46,985 bases of DNA, from contig URVC01000035.1 of the NCBI GenBank assembly GCA_900551245.1, forward strand, positions 1 to 46,985. The letters are read 5' to 3'. The position numbers and the translations under genes were made by a program. Shown here piece by piece: positions 1 to 7,551 of the stretch. Position 1 is the stretch's first letter. Each line of letters opens with the position of its first letter. Source of the DNA: an uncultured bacterium (GTDB taxonomy: Bacteria; Verrucomicrobiota; Lentisphaeria; Victivallales; Victivallaceae). Under the pieces are notes generated by a model. The model saw only the letters and a program-made list of their open reading frames with translations, ran no database searches and was not told the origin of the DNA.

Positions 1-82
1 TTGCCGCAACGGTTATAATTTATCGAAAACTTGCTGTTATTTAGGGATAGGTTCTAAGGGCAGATAAAAGAGGTTTTGTGCG

Positions 83-1264
83 ATGATATGGAATAAGTTC
101 CATCTGGATACCGCGAAGAATCTGCCGTTGTATCAGCTGCTGGCGGACCAGTTGCGGCAGTGGATTCTTACCGGCGTCCTGGCGCCGGGGGAGAAGCTCC
201 CCGGTTCGCGGGAGCTCCAGAAACTGCTTCATCTCAGTGCCGTCACGATTGAAAACGGCCTGAATATTCTGACGAAGGAGCAGTTTCTTCTCCGCCGTCC
301 CCGCTGCGGCACCTTTGTTGCAGAAACTCTGCCGGGAATGGCGACTGGAATGTTGGAGCCTCCCGGGTGCATTTATGCTGTTCTTTCCAACCTGAAAGGG
401 CTGGTCGGTTCCTATTGGTGGATTATCGTTTCCGGGCTGGAACAGCAGTTGCGCAAGGCGGGATATCGGCTCTGCATCCACCAGCACGAGGCGGATTCCC
501 CGTTGCCGGAAGAGTTGCTGCATTACAAGGATTGTATCGGGCTGCTTCTTTGCGGATACAACTCCCGCCGGCTTGCGGAAAAAGCCAAGGCGGCCAATAT
601 ACCCGTTGTGCTGATCGGCGGGTTGGATGAGGAGGATTCCGGTGATGTAGATTTCGATATGGTAATGCACAATGACCGGGAACGAGCGATGATCTCCATG
701 GCCCATCTGCTGGATCTGGGGCACCGCCGGATTGCCGTCGTTACCGCCCCGCCTCACAGCCAGTTTGCTGCCAGACAGAAGCAGGGGGTAATGGATGCCG
801 TTGCAACATATGGACTTACCGGTGAAACCATCACTTTCTTCCAGCCCGAAGGGTTGGAATATGAAGACGGTGTTGCCGTCGGTTATGAAATTTTCTGCCG
901 CAGAAACCGTCCTACTGCGGTGTATGCAGGAAACGATTTTCTGGCGTACGGCATTATTGCGGCAGCGGAAAAACTAGGTCTGTCGACGGGGAGGGATTTC
1001 TCCATCATCGGTTGTGGCAGAATCAATGTTTGCGGTATTCCGTTGAAACCGGTTCTGACCACTACCGTAAGCAAGCCTGAGGAGTCGGTCCGGATTGCGG
1101 TGGAGAAACTGCTCCGGCAGATACAAGAACCGGGGCGACCGAACAGTACCACGGTCGTTCGCGTCGATGCCATCTGTTATGGAGAAACCACTCGGATTTA
1201 CCGGCAGGAATCGGCTTCCGGAGCCATCCTGGTCGATTCGGATCGTCTGATTGCTGTTCCATGA
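83..1264 (+). CDS. GntR-type winged-helix / LacI-type sensor transcriptional regulator
   Basis: A 393-residue chimeric regulator. Residues about 15-80 form a GntR-type winged helix (LYQLLADQLRQWI, then PGEKLPGSRELQ and the GTFVAE wing). From about residue 90 to the end it reads as a LacI/periplasmic-binding-protein sensor (GLEQQLRKAGY, then GHRRIAVVT and a late FSIIGCGRIN strand). Such proteins bind DNA as dimers and release or rebind it on sugar binding. The ATG follows an AGAGG at about 68-72, and a TATAAT-like element lies at 14-19, its -35 partner outside the window. It precedes a pseudopilin-like gene and a glycoside hydrolase on the same strand, so local control of those genes is the natural inference. 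The ligand cannot be read from sequence. Confidence 0.9.
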   Translation: MIWNKFHLDTAKNLPLYQLLADQLRQWILTGVLAPGEKLPGSRELQKLLHLSAVTIENGLNILTKEQFLLRRPRCGTFVAETLPGMATGMLEPPGCIYAVLSNLKGLVGSYWWIIVSGLEQQLRKAGYRLCIHQHEADSPLPEELLHYKDCIGLLLCGYNSRRLAEKAKAANIPVVLIGGLDEEDSGDVDFDMVMHNDRERAMISMAHLLDLGHRRIAVVTAPPHSQFAARQKQGVMDAVATYGLTGETITFFQPEGLEYEDGVAVGYEIFCRRNRPTAVYAGNDFLAYGIIAAAEKLGLSTGRDFSIIGCGRINVCGIPLKPVLTTTVSKPEESVRIAVEKLLRQIQEPGRPNSTTVVRVDAICYGETTRIYRQESASGAILVDSDRLIAVP

Positions 1265-1298
1265 ACATCGTCACATAGAGTCGAAGGGAGAAAAGATT

Positions 1299-2120
1299 AT
1301 GAAAACTTTTATCGCAAACAAGTTGTGGCTTTCGCTCAGGAAAGGACAACGAAAATTTACACTTATAGAATTATTAATTGTAATTGCTATCATTGCGATT
1401 TTGGCATCAATGCTGCTGCCGGCATTGAATCAGGCAAGGGAGAAGGCAAAGTCCACTACCTGCATCAACAATCAGAAGCAGTGTGCTTCTGCGAATCTGG
1501 TTTATGCCAACGATCTTAACGACCTTATTCTGTTTCGCTCTTCCAACAATGGCTCGCATGATTCCTGGGGGGGCATTCTGCTCGAGAACAAATATCTGCC
1601 GGGGAGTTACACCTCGCTGGGCAACTCTTTTTTGTTTAATTCCGTGCTGGTCTGTCCCACGGTACGGAGGAGTCCGACCGCAGATCAGGAGTCGCAACTG
1701 CGGTTCCGGACCTACGGCATGCCATATTATCAGACTGATTTCGACTATACCAATCGCACGAAACAGGTGGTGCTGGGGAAGTTTGCTGTCACCCTGTCCG
1801 ACTCCAACTCTTCGTTATTTTTTTCTCTGCTCAAGATGAAGCAGCCGAGCGGCACCGTCATGTTGGCGGACAGCGGTTATTTGAACAGCAGCAATCAGTT
1901 CGGATACTGTGTCTGGAACATCCCCGTGCATAATATCTCGAGCGATTATGGACTTACTCTGCGTCATTCCAACCGGGCAAATGTAGCCTACATGGATGGG
2001 CACGTCGAGGGAGGAAGTCCGCAGGAACTTTACGCCTCTCCGACGAATTTCCGGCGTTTTATTGATGGAAACGGCAACCTTTCCCCTGCACAATGGCCGC
2101 AGATTTATCAAAACCTCTAA
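1299..2120 (+). CDS. Pseudopilin-like secreted protein (prepilin-type N-terminus, H-X9-DG type)
   Basis: A 273-residue protein with a type IV prepilin-like N-terminus: a 19-residue basic leader, then FTLIELLIVIAIIAIL (mature F at residue 20, Glu at mature +5) and LASMLLPALNQAREKA. The residue before the predicted cleavage site is Lys19, not the canonical Gly. Near the C-terminus, H-SNRANVAYM-DG fits the H-X9-DG signature of planctomycete and lentisphaeral pseudopilin families. The start is the ATG after a GAAGGGAG ribosome binding site; a longer in-frame start at 1251 would overlap the upstream gene. The body lacks an enzyme motif. It lies 16 bp upstream of a glycoside hydrolase gene and probably shares its transcript. 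Export, assembly or attachment of surface enzymes is a guess. Confidence 0.88.
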   Translation: MKTFIANKLWLSLRKGQRKFTLIELLIVIAIIAILASMLLPALNQAREKAKSTTCINNQKQCASANLVYANDLNDLILFRSSNNGSHDSWGGILLENKYLPGSYTSLGNSFLFNSVLVCPTVRRSPTADQESQLRFRTYGMPYYQTDFDYTNRTKQVVLGKFAVTLSDSNSSLFFSLLKMKQPSGTVMLADSGYLNSSNQFGYCVWNIPVHNISSDYGLTLRHSNRANVAYMDGHVEGGSPQELYASPTNFRRFIDGNGNLSPAQWPQIYQNL

Positions 2121-2136
2121 GCAGGATGTACAGACA

Positions 2137-5100
2137 ATGTTGAAAAAAGAGATCCTGATTGTAATTGTTGCTGCGGTTGCCTGTCTGCTTTCTGCGGCAG
2201 AACTTCCGGAAACGGTGAAATTTTCGAATAACGGCTCTTTCCGGATCGGCGATGCGGAGTTCTATATCCAGAACTACTCCTCGGCATGGAAACCGTCATT
2301 GAACGGAAACTGGCAGAACCGGAAGGCGAAGCTGAACCGGAGCGGCTTGACGCTTTCGGCAGTCATGCCGGTCGGGGGACAGAAAGCCGATGTCACGGAG
2401 GGAATCACTCCGACCGGCGATGCGGAGTTCCGGCTCAACTTTCAGGCGAAGTTCCGCGAGCCGGTGGTGGTCAATGCGCTTCACGGGGTCTTTCTGGTTC
2501 CCGCAGCGGAGATGATGGTCTTCGTCGACGGCAAACCGGTCCGTCTGCCCGAAAAATATTCCGTGATGACTTTACTCAACAATCCAAATGCAAAAGAGTT
2601 TCGCTTCTCGGTCGCCGGTGGGTATGAGATGCTGGTCTCCGGAAATCCGCTTCGGCTGACGATTCAGGACAACCGGAAATTTGACAGTGATACGTTTTCG
2701 TTCCGCTTTGGAGCTGAGCCGGGAAGCGGCAAGATAAAAGAGTCGAAACTTGCTCTCTCGTTCCGTATTATTCCCGTCAAGTTGCAGCCGGTCAATCTGA
2801 AAAAGACGGCAAACATGGACTTTGCCGACGAGGCACCGGGAGACGGGAAGGGCGGCTGGACCGATCAGGGGCCGGAAAACGATCTGCGGAAACTGAAACC
2901 CGGCACGGTCCGGACGGGCGCCCTCTCGTTCGAGGTGCTCGACCCGGCGAAGAACGGCGGTCGCGCCGCGTTGGTGCTCGCCGGCAAACAACGCGGTTTC
3001 GCCATTCCGGCCGCTACGCTCCCACTGCCGGTAAACCGTGCCGGGGCGGTCAATCTGCTGCACGCCTCCGCCTGGACCCCGGCGAACGGGACGACGCTCG
3101 GCACCGTGATTGCACAGTACACGGATGGTTCTTCGGTCCGCATTCCGGTGGTGGCAGGCCGCGATTGCGGCAACTGGTGGAATCCGTTCCGGGGGAAAAA
3201 TGCGGCGATCGTGTGGAGTGTGGAGAATCCGGAGGCTCTTGTCGGACTTTACGCATCCAGTTTTGCTCTGCCGAAACCCGGACCGAAATCGCTGCGCTTC
3301 GAGACGGCGACGCCGGAGACGGTCTGGATGATCGTCGGCGTGACCCTCTCCGACAAACCGATCCGTTTTGCCGCGGTGAGCGACAAACCGTTGGAAATGA
3401 AAGCGAACTACGAGTGGAAACCGCTCGCATTCCAGCGGAAAATCAACCGCGGCAGCGCGCTCGACTTCTCCTTCCTCGCCGATGCTCCGGCCGGGAAGTA
3501 CGGCTTCATCCGGCCGACGCCGGAAGGGACGCTCACATTTGAGAAGGCGCCGCAGAAACGGATTCGGCTCTACGGACCCAACCTCTGCTTTTCCGCGAGC
3601 TTCCTGAAGAAGGAGACGGTGGACCAGCTCGCCGATTATTTTGTCTACTGCGGCTACAACACCGTGCGGATTCACCACCATGACACGGAACTTCTGGACC
3701 GGAAGGCGAAAGATACGCTGACCTTCTCCGCCGCGAAGCTCGATCAGCTTGATTATCTGGTGTATCGGATGAAGGAGAAGGGGATCTACGTGACCACCGA
3801 CCTCTACACCAACCGGGTGTTCAAGCCGGGCGACAACATCCCCGAATGCGACTTCTACGACCAGCGACAGATGAAGATGCTCCTGCCGGTCAGCCGGGCG
3901 GCGATGGAGAACTGGAAGGAGTTTGCGCGGCGGTGGATGAGCCATAAGAATCCCTACACCGGCCTCACCTGGGCGGAGGAGCCGGCGCTCTACTGCATCA
4001 ATCTGGTTAACGAGGAGGTATTGACCGGAAACTGGAACCGCACTTCGTCGAGTGTCAAGCTGTATGAAGCGGCATTTGCGGAGTATTGCGCAAAGAAGAG
4101 ACTCAAGGGTGGAGCGGCCTCCAATACCAATCCGGTTTTCCTCCGGTTCCTGTACGAACTGCAGGACCGGGTGCTGGCCGAGCAGATCCGTTTCGTCAAG
4201 GAGACGCTGGACGTGAAGGCGATGGTGACCAGTCTGAATCATCAGAACCAGATTCCACTTACCCTGTTGCGGCGGCGGTTCGACCTGGTGGACAATCATG
4301 CCTACTTCGATCATCCGGGATTCCCGGAGAAGCAGTGGAGTCTGCCCTTCAGCTACCGGCAGGTGTCGGCGCTCCGCCGCATGGCGGTGGTGCCGCGGAA
4401 TCTGATGGCGACCCGCCTGCCGGGGAAGCCGTTCATTGTGACCGAGTTCAACTACTGCAATCCCAATCTCTACCGTGCGGAGGGCGGCCCGTTGATTGGC
4501 GCCTACGCCGCATTGCAGAACTGGGATGCGCTCTACCGTTTCGCCTGGAGCCACAGCGCAAGCGGAATCTACAAGGTCGGCGGCGCCTACGGATTCGACG
4601 TGGTCAACGACCCGATGGCGCAGCTGTCGGACCGGATTGCGATTGCGATGTTCCGGCGAGGCGATGTTGCGCCGGCGAAGGTGACATATGCCTATACGGT
4701 TTCTCCGAAGTGCTTTGAACGAAATGAGTTTGATGCATTTCCGGTGGCGTTTCAGAATCTCGGCCTCATCGCCGGCATCGGTTCGGTTCCGGAGGGGGAT
4801 CGCACGGTGCCCCGGGGAACGGTGGAGCTTACTCCGGCGCAGGCGAAGAATCCCGCCGCGTTGAAGGATACGAGTATCGCAAAGCTCTGGCGTGAAGCGA
4901 ACGAGAAGCGCATTGCCCGGAGCGTCACCGGCCAGTTGCGGCTCGACGGCAATGCGTCCAGTTTCACGGTGACGACGCCCCGGACGGAATCGATCACGCT
5001 TGCTTCGGGCAGTCTTGCCGCCGGGACGCTGCGGGTGAAGGAGGCAAGCTGTTTCCAGACGGTCGCGGCGATTTCGCTCGACGACAAGCCGCTGACGGAA

Positions 5101-5391
5101 AGCTCCTCCGTGCTGGTGATCCAGCTCACCAACGTGGCGAAGACGGGATTGCGCTTCACCAATGAGAGCCGGAAGGTCGTGATGAAACCAGGCCGTCTCC
5201 CATTGCTGATTCAGAAGGGGCGTGCAACGGTGGAACTCGCTTCGGCGCGTCCCTTCCAGGTGACGGCGCTCAGCTGCGACGGTGTACCGTATGGCGAGGT
5301 GAAGGGAACACTGCAGAACGGTGTCTTCCGCTTTACCGCAGATACCACGCAGTTTCCCGGCGGTGTCATGGCCTACCATCTGACCCGGTGA
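2137..5391 (+). CDS. Secreted clan GH-A (GH5-like) glycoside hydrolase
   Basis: A 1084-residue protein starting with a signal peptide (MLKKEILIVIVAAVACLLSAA). The first 470 residues look like beta-rich accessory domains, followed by a (beta/alpha)8 barrel opening near RIRLYGPNLCFS with YNTVRIHHHD. NLVNEE places a candidate acid/base Glu at residue 626 (Asn-Glu pair typical of clan GH-A), and FIVTEFNY places the candidate nucleophile at Glu770. The remaining C-terminus is again beta-rich. The ATG at 2137 was preferred to an upstream in-frame start because it begins the signal peptide. It probably hydrolyses a polysaccharide outside the cytoplasm; the substrate is unknown. A strong terminator follows, closing the first transcription unit. 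Confidence 0.82.
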   Translation: MLKKEILIVIVAAVACLLSAAELPETVKFSNNGSFRIGDAEFYIQNYSSAWKPSLNGNWQNRKAKLNRSGLTLSAVMPVGGQKADVTEGITPTGDAEFRLNFQAKFREPVVVNALHGVFLVPAAEMMVFVDGKPVRLPEKYSVMTLLNNPNAKEFRFSVAGGYEMLVSGNPLRLTIQDNRKFDSDTFSFRFGAEPGSGKIKESKLALSFRIIPVKLQPVNLKKTANMDFADEAPGDGKGGWTDQGPENDLRKLKPGTVRTGALSFEVLDPAKNGGRAALVLAGKQRGFAIPAATLPLPVNRAGAVNLLHASAWTPANGTTLGTVIAQYTDGSSVRIPVVAGRDCGNWWNPFRGKNAAIVWSVENPEALVGLYASSFALPKPGPKSLRFETATPETVWMIVGVTLSDKPIRFAAVSDKPLEMKANYEWKPLAFQRKINRGSALDFSFLADAPAGKYGFIRPTPEGTLTFEKAPQKRIRLYGPNLCFSASFLKKETVDQLADYFVYCGYNTVRIHHHDTELLDRKAKDTLTFSAAKLDQLDYLVYRMKEKGIYVTTDLYTNRVFKPGDNIPECDFYDQRQMKMLLPVSRAAMENWKEFARRWMSHKNPYTGLTWAEEPALYCINLVNEEVLTGNWNRTSSSVKLYEAAFAEYCAKKRLKGGAASNTNPVFLRFLYELQDRVLAEQIRFVKETLDVKAMVTSLNHQNQIPLTLLRRRFDLVDNHAYFDHPGFPEKQWSLPFSYRQVSALRRMAVVPRNLMATRLPGKPFIVTEFNYCNPNLYRAEGGPLIGAYAALQNWDALYRFAWSHSASGIYKVGGAYGFDVVNDPMAQLSDRIAIAMFRRGDVAPAKVTYAYTVSPKCFERNEFDAFPVAFQNLGLIAGIGSVPEGDRTVPRGTVELTPAQAKNPAALKDTSIAKLWREANEKRIARSVTGQLRLDGNASSFTVTTPRTESITLASGSLAAGTLRVKEASCFQTVAAISLDDKPLTESSSVLVIQLTNVAKTGLRFTNESRKVVMKPGRLPLLIQKGRATVELASARPFQVTALSCDGVPYGEVKGTLQNGVFRFTADTTQFPGGVMAYHLTR

Positions 5392-5416
5392 CGTCGGATT
5401 TCCTGTTAACTTGTTT

Positions 5417-5449
5417 CGGGGGAGGGGGATTCCTCCCCCGGTTCTTTTT
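5417..5449 (+). terminator. Rho-independent terminator after the GH-A hydrolase
   Basis: Perfect 9-bp stem (CGGGGGAGG at 5417-5425, CCTCCCCCG at 5432-5440) with a 6-nt loop, followed by TTCTTTTT. It sits 26 bp after the hydrolase stop codon. Confidence 0.9.
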
Positions 5450-5500
5450 GCGGGGAGGGCGGCGGATTATGCAAAATTTTGATTTTTTTTCATTTGGCTA

Positions 5501-5529
5501 TTGACATTGGCCGATCTTTCTGGTATAAT
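5501..5529 (+). promoter_or_regulatory. Consensus sigma-70 promoter of the LacI/pseudopilin/lyase unit
   Basis: TTGACA (5501-5506), a 17-bp spacer and TATAAT (5524-5529): a perfect match to the housekeeping consensus. Its strength is consistent with repression by the operator repeats just downstream. Confidence 0.85.
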
Positions 5530-5532
5530 AGA

Positions 5533-5556
5533 TAACGTGTTAACTTAACGTGTTAA
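5533..5556 (+). promoter_or_regulatory. Tandem operator-like repeats at the transcription start
   Basis: TAACGTGTTAA occurs at 5533-5543 and again at 5546-5556 (13-bp period). Each copy is nearly palindromic (TTAA ends, CGTG centre). They cover the expected start site of the consensus promoter and precede a LacI-family gene, which suggests autorepression. Binding is inferred. Confidence 0.65.
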
Positions 5557-5574
5557 ATCTTGAGATATCCTGTC

Positions 5575-6603
5575 ATGGAGCGAAAAGGAAAAAACTGCAC
5601 GATCCGGGAGCTGGCCCGCTACGTTGGTCTGAGCACCTGCACGGTGTCGAAGGTGCTGAACGATCACACCGGGGCTCTGTCGATTCCGGAGAGCACGCGC
5701 CGGAAGGTGAGGGAGGCCGCGCGGGAACTCAACTACGTGCCGAACGTGAATGCGCAACGCTTTTTCAAGCGGCGCAGCTCCGTGATCGGCCTGCTGGTGC
5801 CGCCGCAGGAGGAGATGGGGCACAACGTCTTTCACGACACACATTTTGTGGATATTTTAAGCGGGATCGAGAAGGTGTTGAGCACCACCAGCTACAATCT
5901 GCTGCTGCTCTTCAACCGCCCGGAATACAAAGCCGGGAACCGGTACGAGGCGATGTTCAGTTCCGGTTTCGTGGACGGGCTGCTGATCTGGGGCGCGCAC
6001 CGGTCGGAAGGGTACTGGAAGGAGCTGGTGGAGCTGACGCAGCCGCGTATTTTTCTGACGTCGATGCCGGACTTCTCCCCGGATGAGCCGCTGCACTATG
6101 TCGCGAGCGACTACGAACAGTCCGCCTGCGGAATCGTCAGTCGCCTGAAGGCGCAGGGATGCCGCCGCTTCTGCTGGCTGGCGGGCATGCAGGATACGTC
6201 GATCATTTCGCAGCTGGCCGCCGGGATGGCGCGTGCCGGCGTCACGCTGGAGGAGTCGGCGATTCGTTACAGCGATTATATGGAACCCGATGGAGAGCGG
6301 CTGGCCGCGGAACTGCTTGAACACGGTGAATTTGATGCTCTGCTGGCGACGGCCCCGCAGCTGGCGCGCGGCGCCGTCCGGTACATTGAGGCGCATCATC
6401 TGCCGGTACGGGTCGGCAGTTTTGACGGCCAGCGGGGGACCCGGCTGATGTCGGACCACTACATTTCGGCATTGACCAACGACTTCGAAATCGGTTTGAA
6501 GGCGATGGAAAAAATGTTCGCATTGATCGAAGGAAGTTCGGAAACGGTTCAAATTAGAGTTCCGGTAGATTTTACGACAAACGAAAGGAACGAAAAGCAA
6601 TGA
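5575..6603 (+). CDS. LacI-family transcriptional regulator
   Basis: About 342 residues with a LacI helix-turn-helix at the N-terminus (CTIRELARYVGLSTCTVSKV, then LNYVPNVNAQ as hinge lead-in) and a periplasmic-binding-protein-like sensor (SSVIGLLVPP, VDGLLIWG, RFCWLAGMQDT, VRVGSFDGQRG). The ATG at 5575 is used; a TTG at 5560 in the same frame is an alternative, and neither has a strong ribosome binding site. Its promoter carries two operator-like repeats. Its stop overlaps the next start (ATGA), which suggests coupled translation with the pseudopilin-like gene and probable control of the lyase that follows. Confidence 0.9.
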   Translation: MERKGKNCTIRELARYVGLSTCTVSKVLNDHTGALSIPESTRRKVREAARELNYVPNVNAQRFFKRRSSVIGLLVPPQEEMGHNVFHDTHFVDILSGIEKVLSTTSYNLLLLFNRPEYKAGNRYEAMFSSGFVDGLLIWGAHRSEGYWKELVELTQPRIFLTSMPDFSPDEPLHYVASDYEQSACGIVSRLKAQGCRRFCWLAGMQDTSIISQLAAGMARAGVTLEESAIRYSDYMEPDGERLAAELLEHGEFDALLATAPQLARGAVRYIEAHHLPVRVGSFDGQRGTRLMSDHYISALTNDFEIGLKAMEKMFALIEGSSETVQIRVPVDFTTNERNEKQ

Positions 6604-7433
6604 GTATTTTTATGAGGACGAGTCATCCCGGGAAAAGCGTATCGTCATTTCCTCCTTCTGATCGGATCGGTACAATATGCCGGTGTCGCATGGAAGAGGT
6701 GGCTACAAAATTCACTCTAATAGAATTATTAATAGTTATTGCGATCATTGCAATTCTGGCGGCGATGTTGCTTCCCGCCCTGAACAAGGCGCGGGAAAGT
6801 GCGCGGGCCACAGCCTGTCTGGCAAACATGAAACAGATCGGGACCGCATCCGGCATGTATTCGGGGGATTCCAATGATTTCATCGTTTCGGATGAGCTGG
6901 ATCAAAGTGGCGGCGCGGAACTCCGCTGGCAGTACAAGTTTTTCGACTATCTGGGAAAGAACGAGAAGGTATACCGTTGTCCTTCCGACACGCTGGTCCG
7001 GAAGAATGAGGCCGCTGCTCTCTCCTATGCGCTGAATTATCCGGCCCGGAAAGCGGAGCTTGACTTCGGCTACCGGTGTGCGCCCGGCGGGAAGAAAATT
7101 TCCGCCGTGAAAAATGTTTCCGTCATATTGTTCAGCTGCGTCAACGTTGGATTTTCACGAGTCGCGGACGGCACATTGATCGGTCTGCTGCGCAACAAGG
7201 CGGGCACCTGGTCGACCAACAATCTTTCCTTCGGCTGGACGACGACTCATTACAGCCCCTTCGGAAATACGCTCGGCGTCTTTACCGATGGGCATAACCG
7301 CGGTTCCGTTTTCGCCAGGCTGGACGGGGGAACCAGGTCTTTGAAGCGCGGAACTTATGACGGGTACTGGCAGCCGCAGGGCCGTACCGACATCAGCAAG
7401 AAGAACTGGTGTCTCGACGGCATCGGGTTCTGA
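6600..7433 (+). CDS. Pseudopilin-like secreted protein (prepilin-type N-terminus)
   Basis: A 277-residue protein with the prepilin-like segment KFTLIELLIVIAIIAIL starting near residue 37, followed by LPALNKARESARATACLANMKQ. As in the protein at 1299, the residue before the predicted cleavage site is Lys. The ATG at 6600 overlaps the LacI stop and has AAAGGAA 9 bp upstream. A second in-frame ATG at 6690 would give a more usual 7-residue leader but has no ribosome binding site. The C-terminal part has a TDGHNRG element resembling the DG signature of the family. It stands between a regulator and a polysaccharide lyase, the same order as in the first cluster. Confidence 0.85.
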   Translation: MSIFMRTSHPGKSVSSFPPSDRIGTICRCRMEEVATKFTLIELLIVIAIIAILAAMLLPALNKARESARATACLANMKQIGTASGMYSGDSNDFIVSDELDQSGGAELRWQYKFFDYLGKNEKVYRCPSDTLVRKNEAAALSYALNYPARKAELDFGYRCAPGGKKISAVKNVSVILFSCVNVGFSRVADGTLIGLLRNKAGTWSTNNLSFGWTTTHYSPFGNTLGVFTDGHNRGSVFARLDGGTRSLKRGTYDGYWQPQGRTDISKKNWCLDGIGF

Positions 7434-7551
7434 TTCGGAACAGGGAAACGGGAAGACCGATTGGTCGGATGGCGGCTCAGGAGCGGCGGAATCTGACTGT
7501 TCCTGATTCCAATCCCGCGAAGCAACGAACAAGTGGAAGGAAATTTTTCCC

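Noticed and set aside
2572..5379. Very long minus-strand open frame (about 935 codons) opposite the GH-A hydrolase
   Set aside because: It is Arg/His-rich, has no motif, and mirrors the real gene with its signal peptide and catalytic Glu motifs; GC-rich codon use opens the antisense frame.
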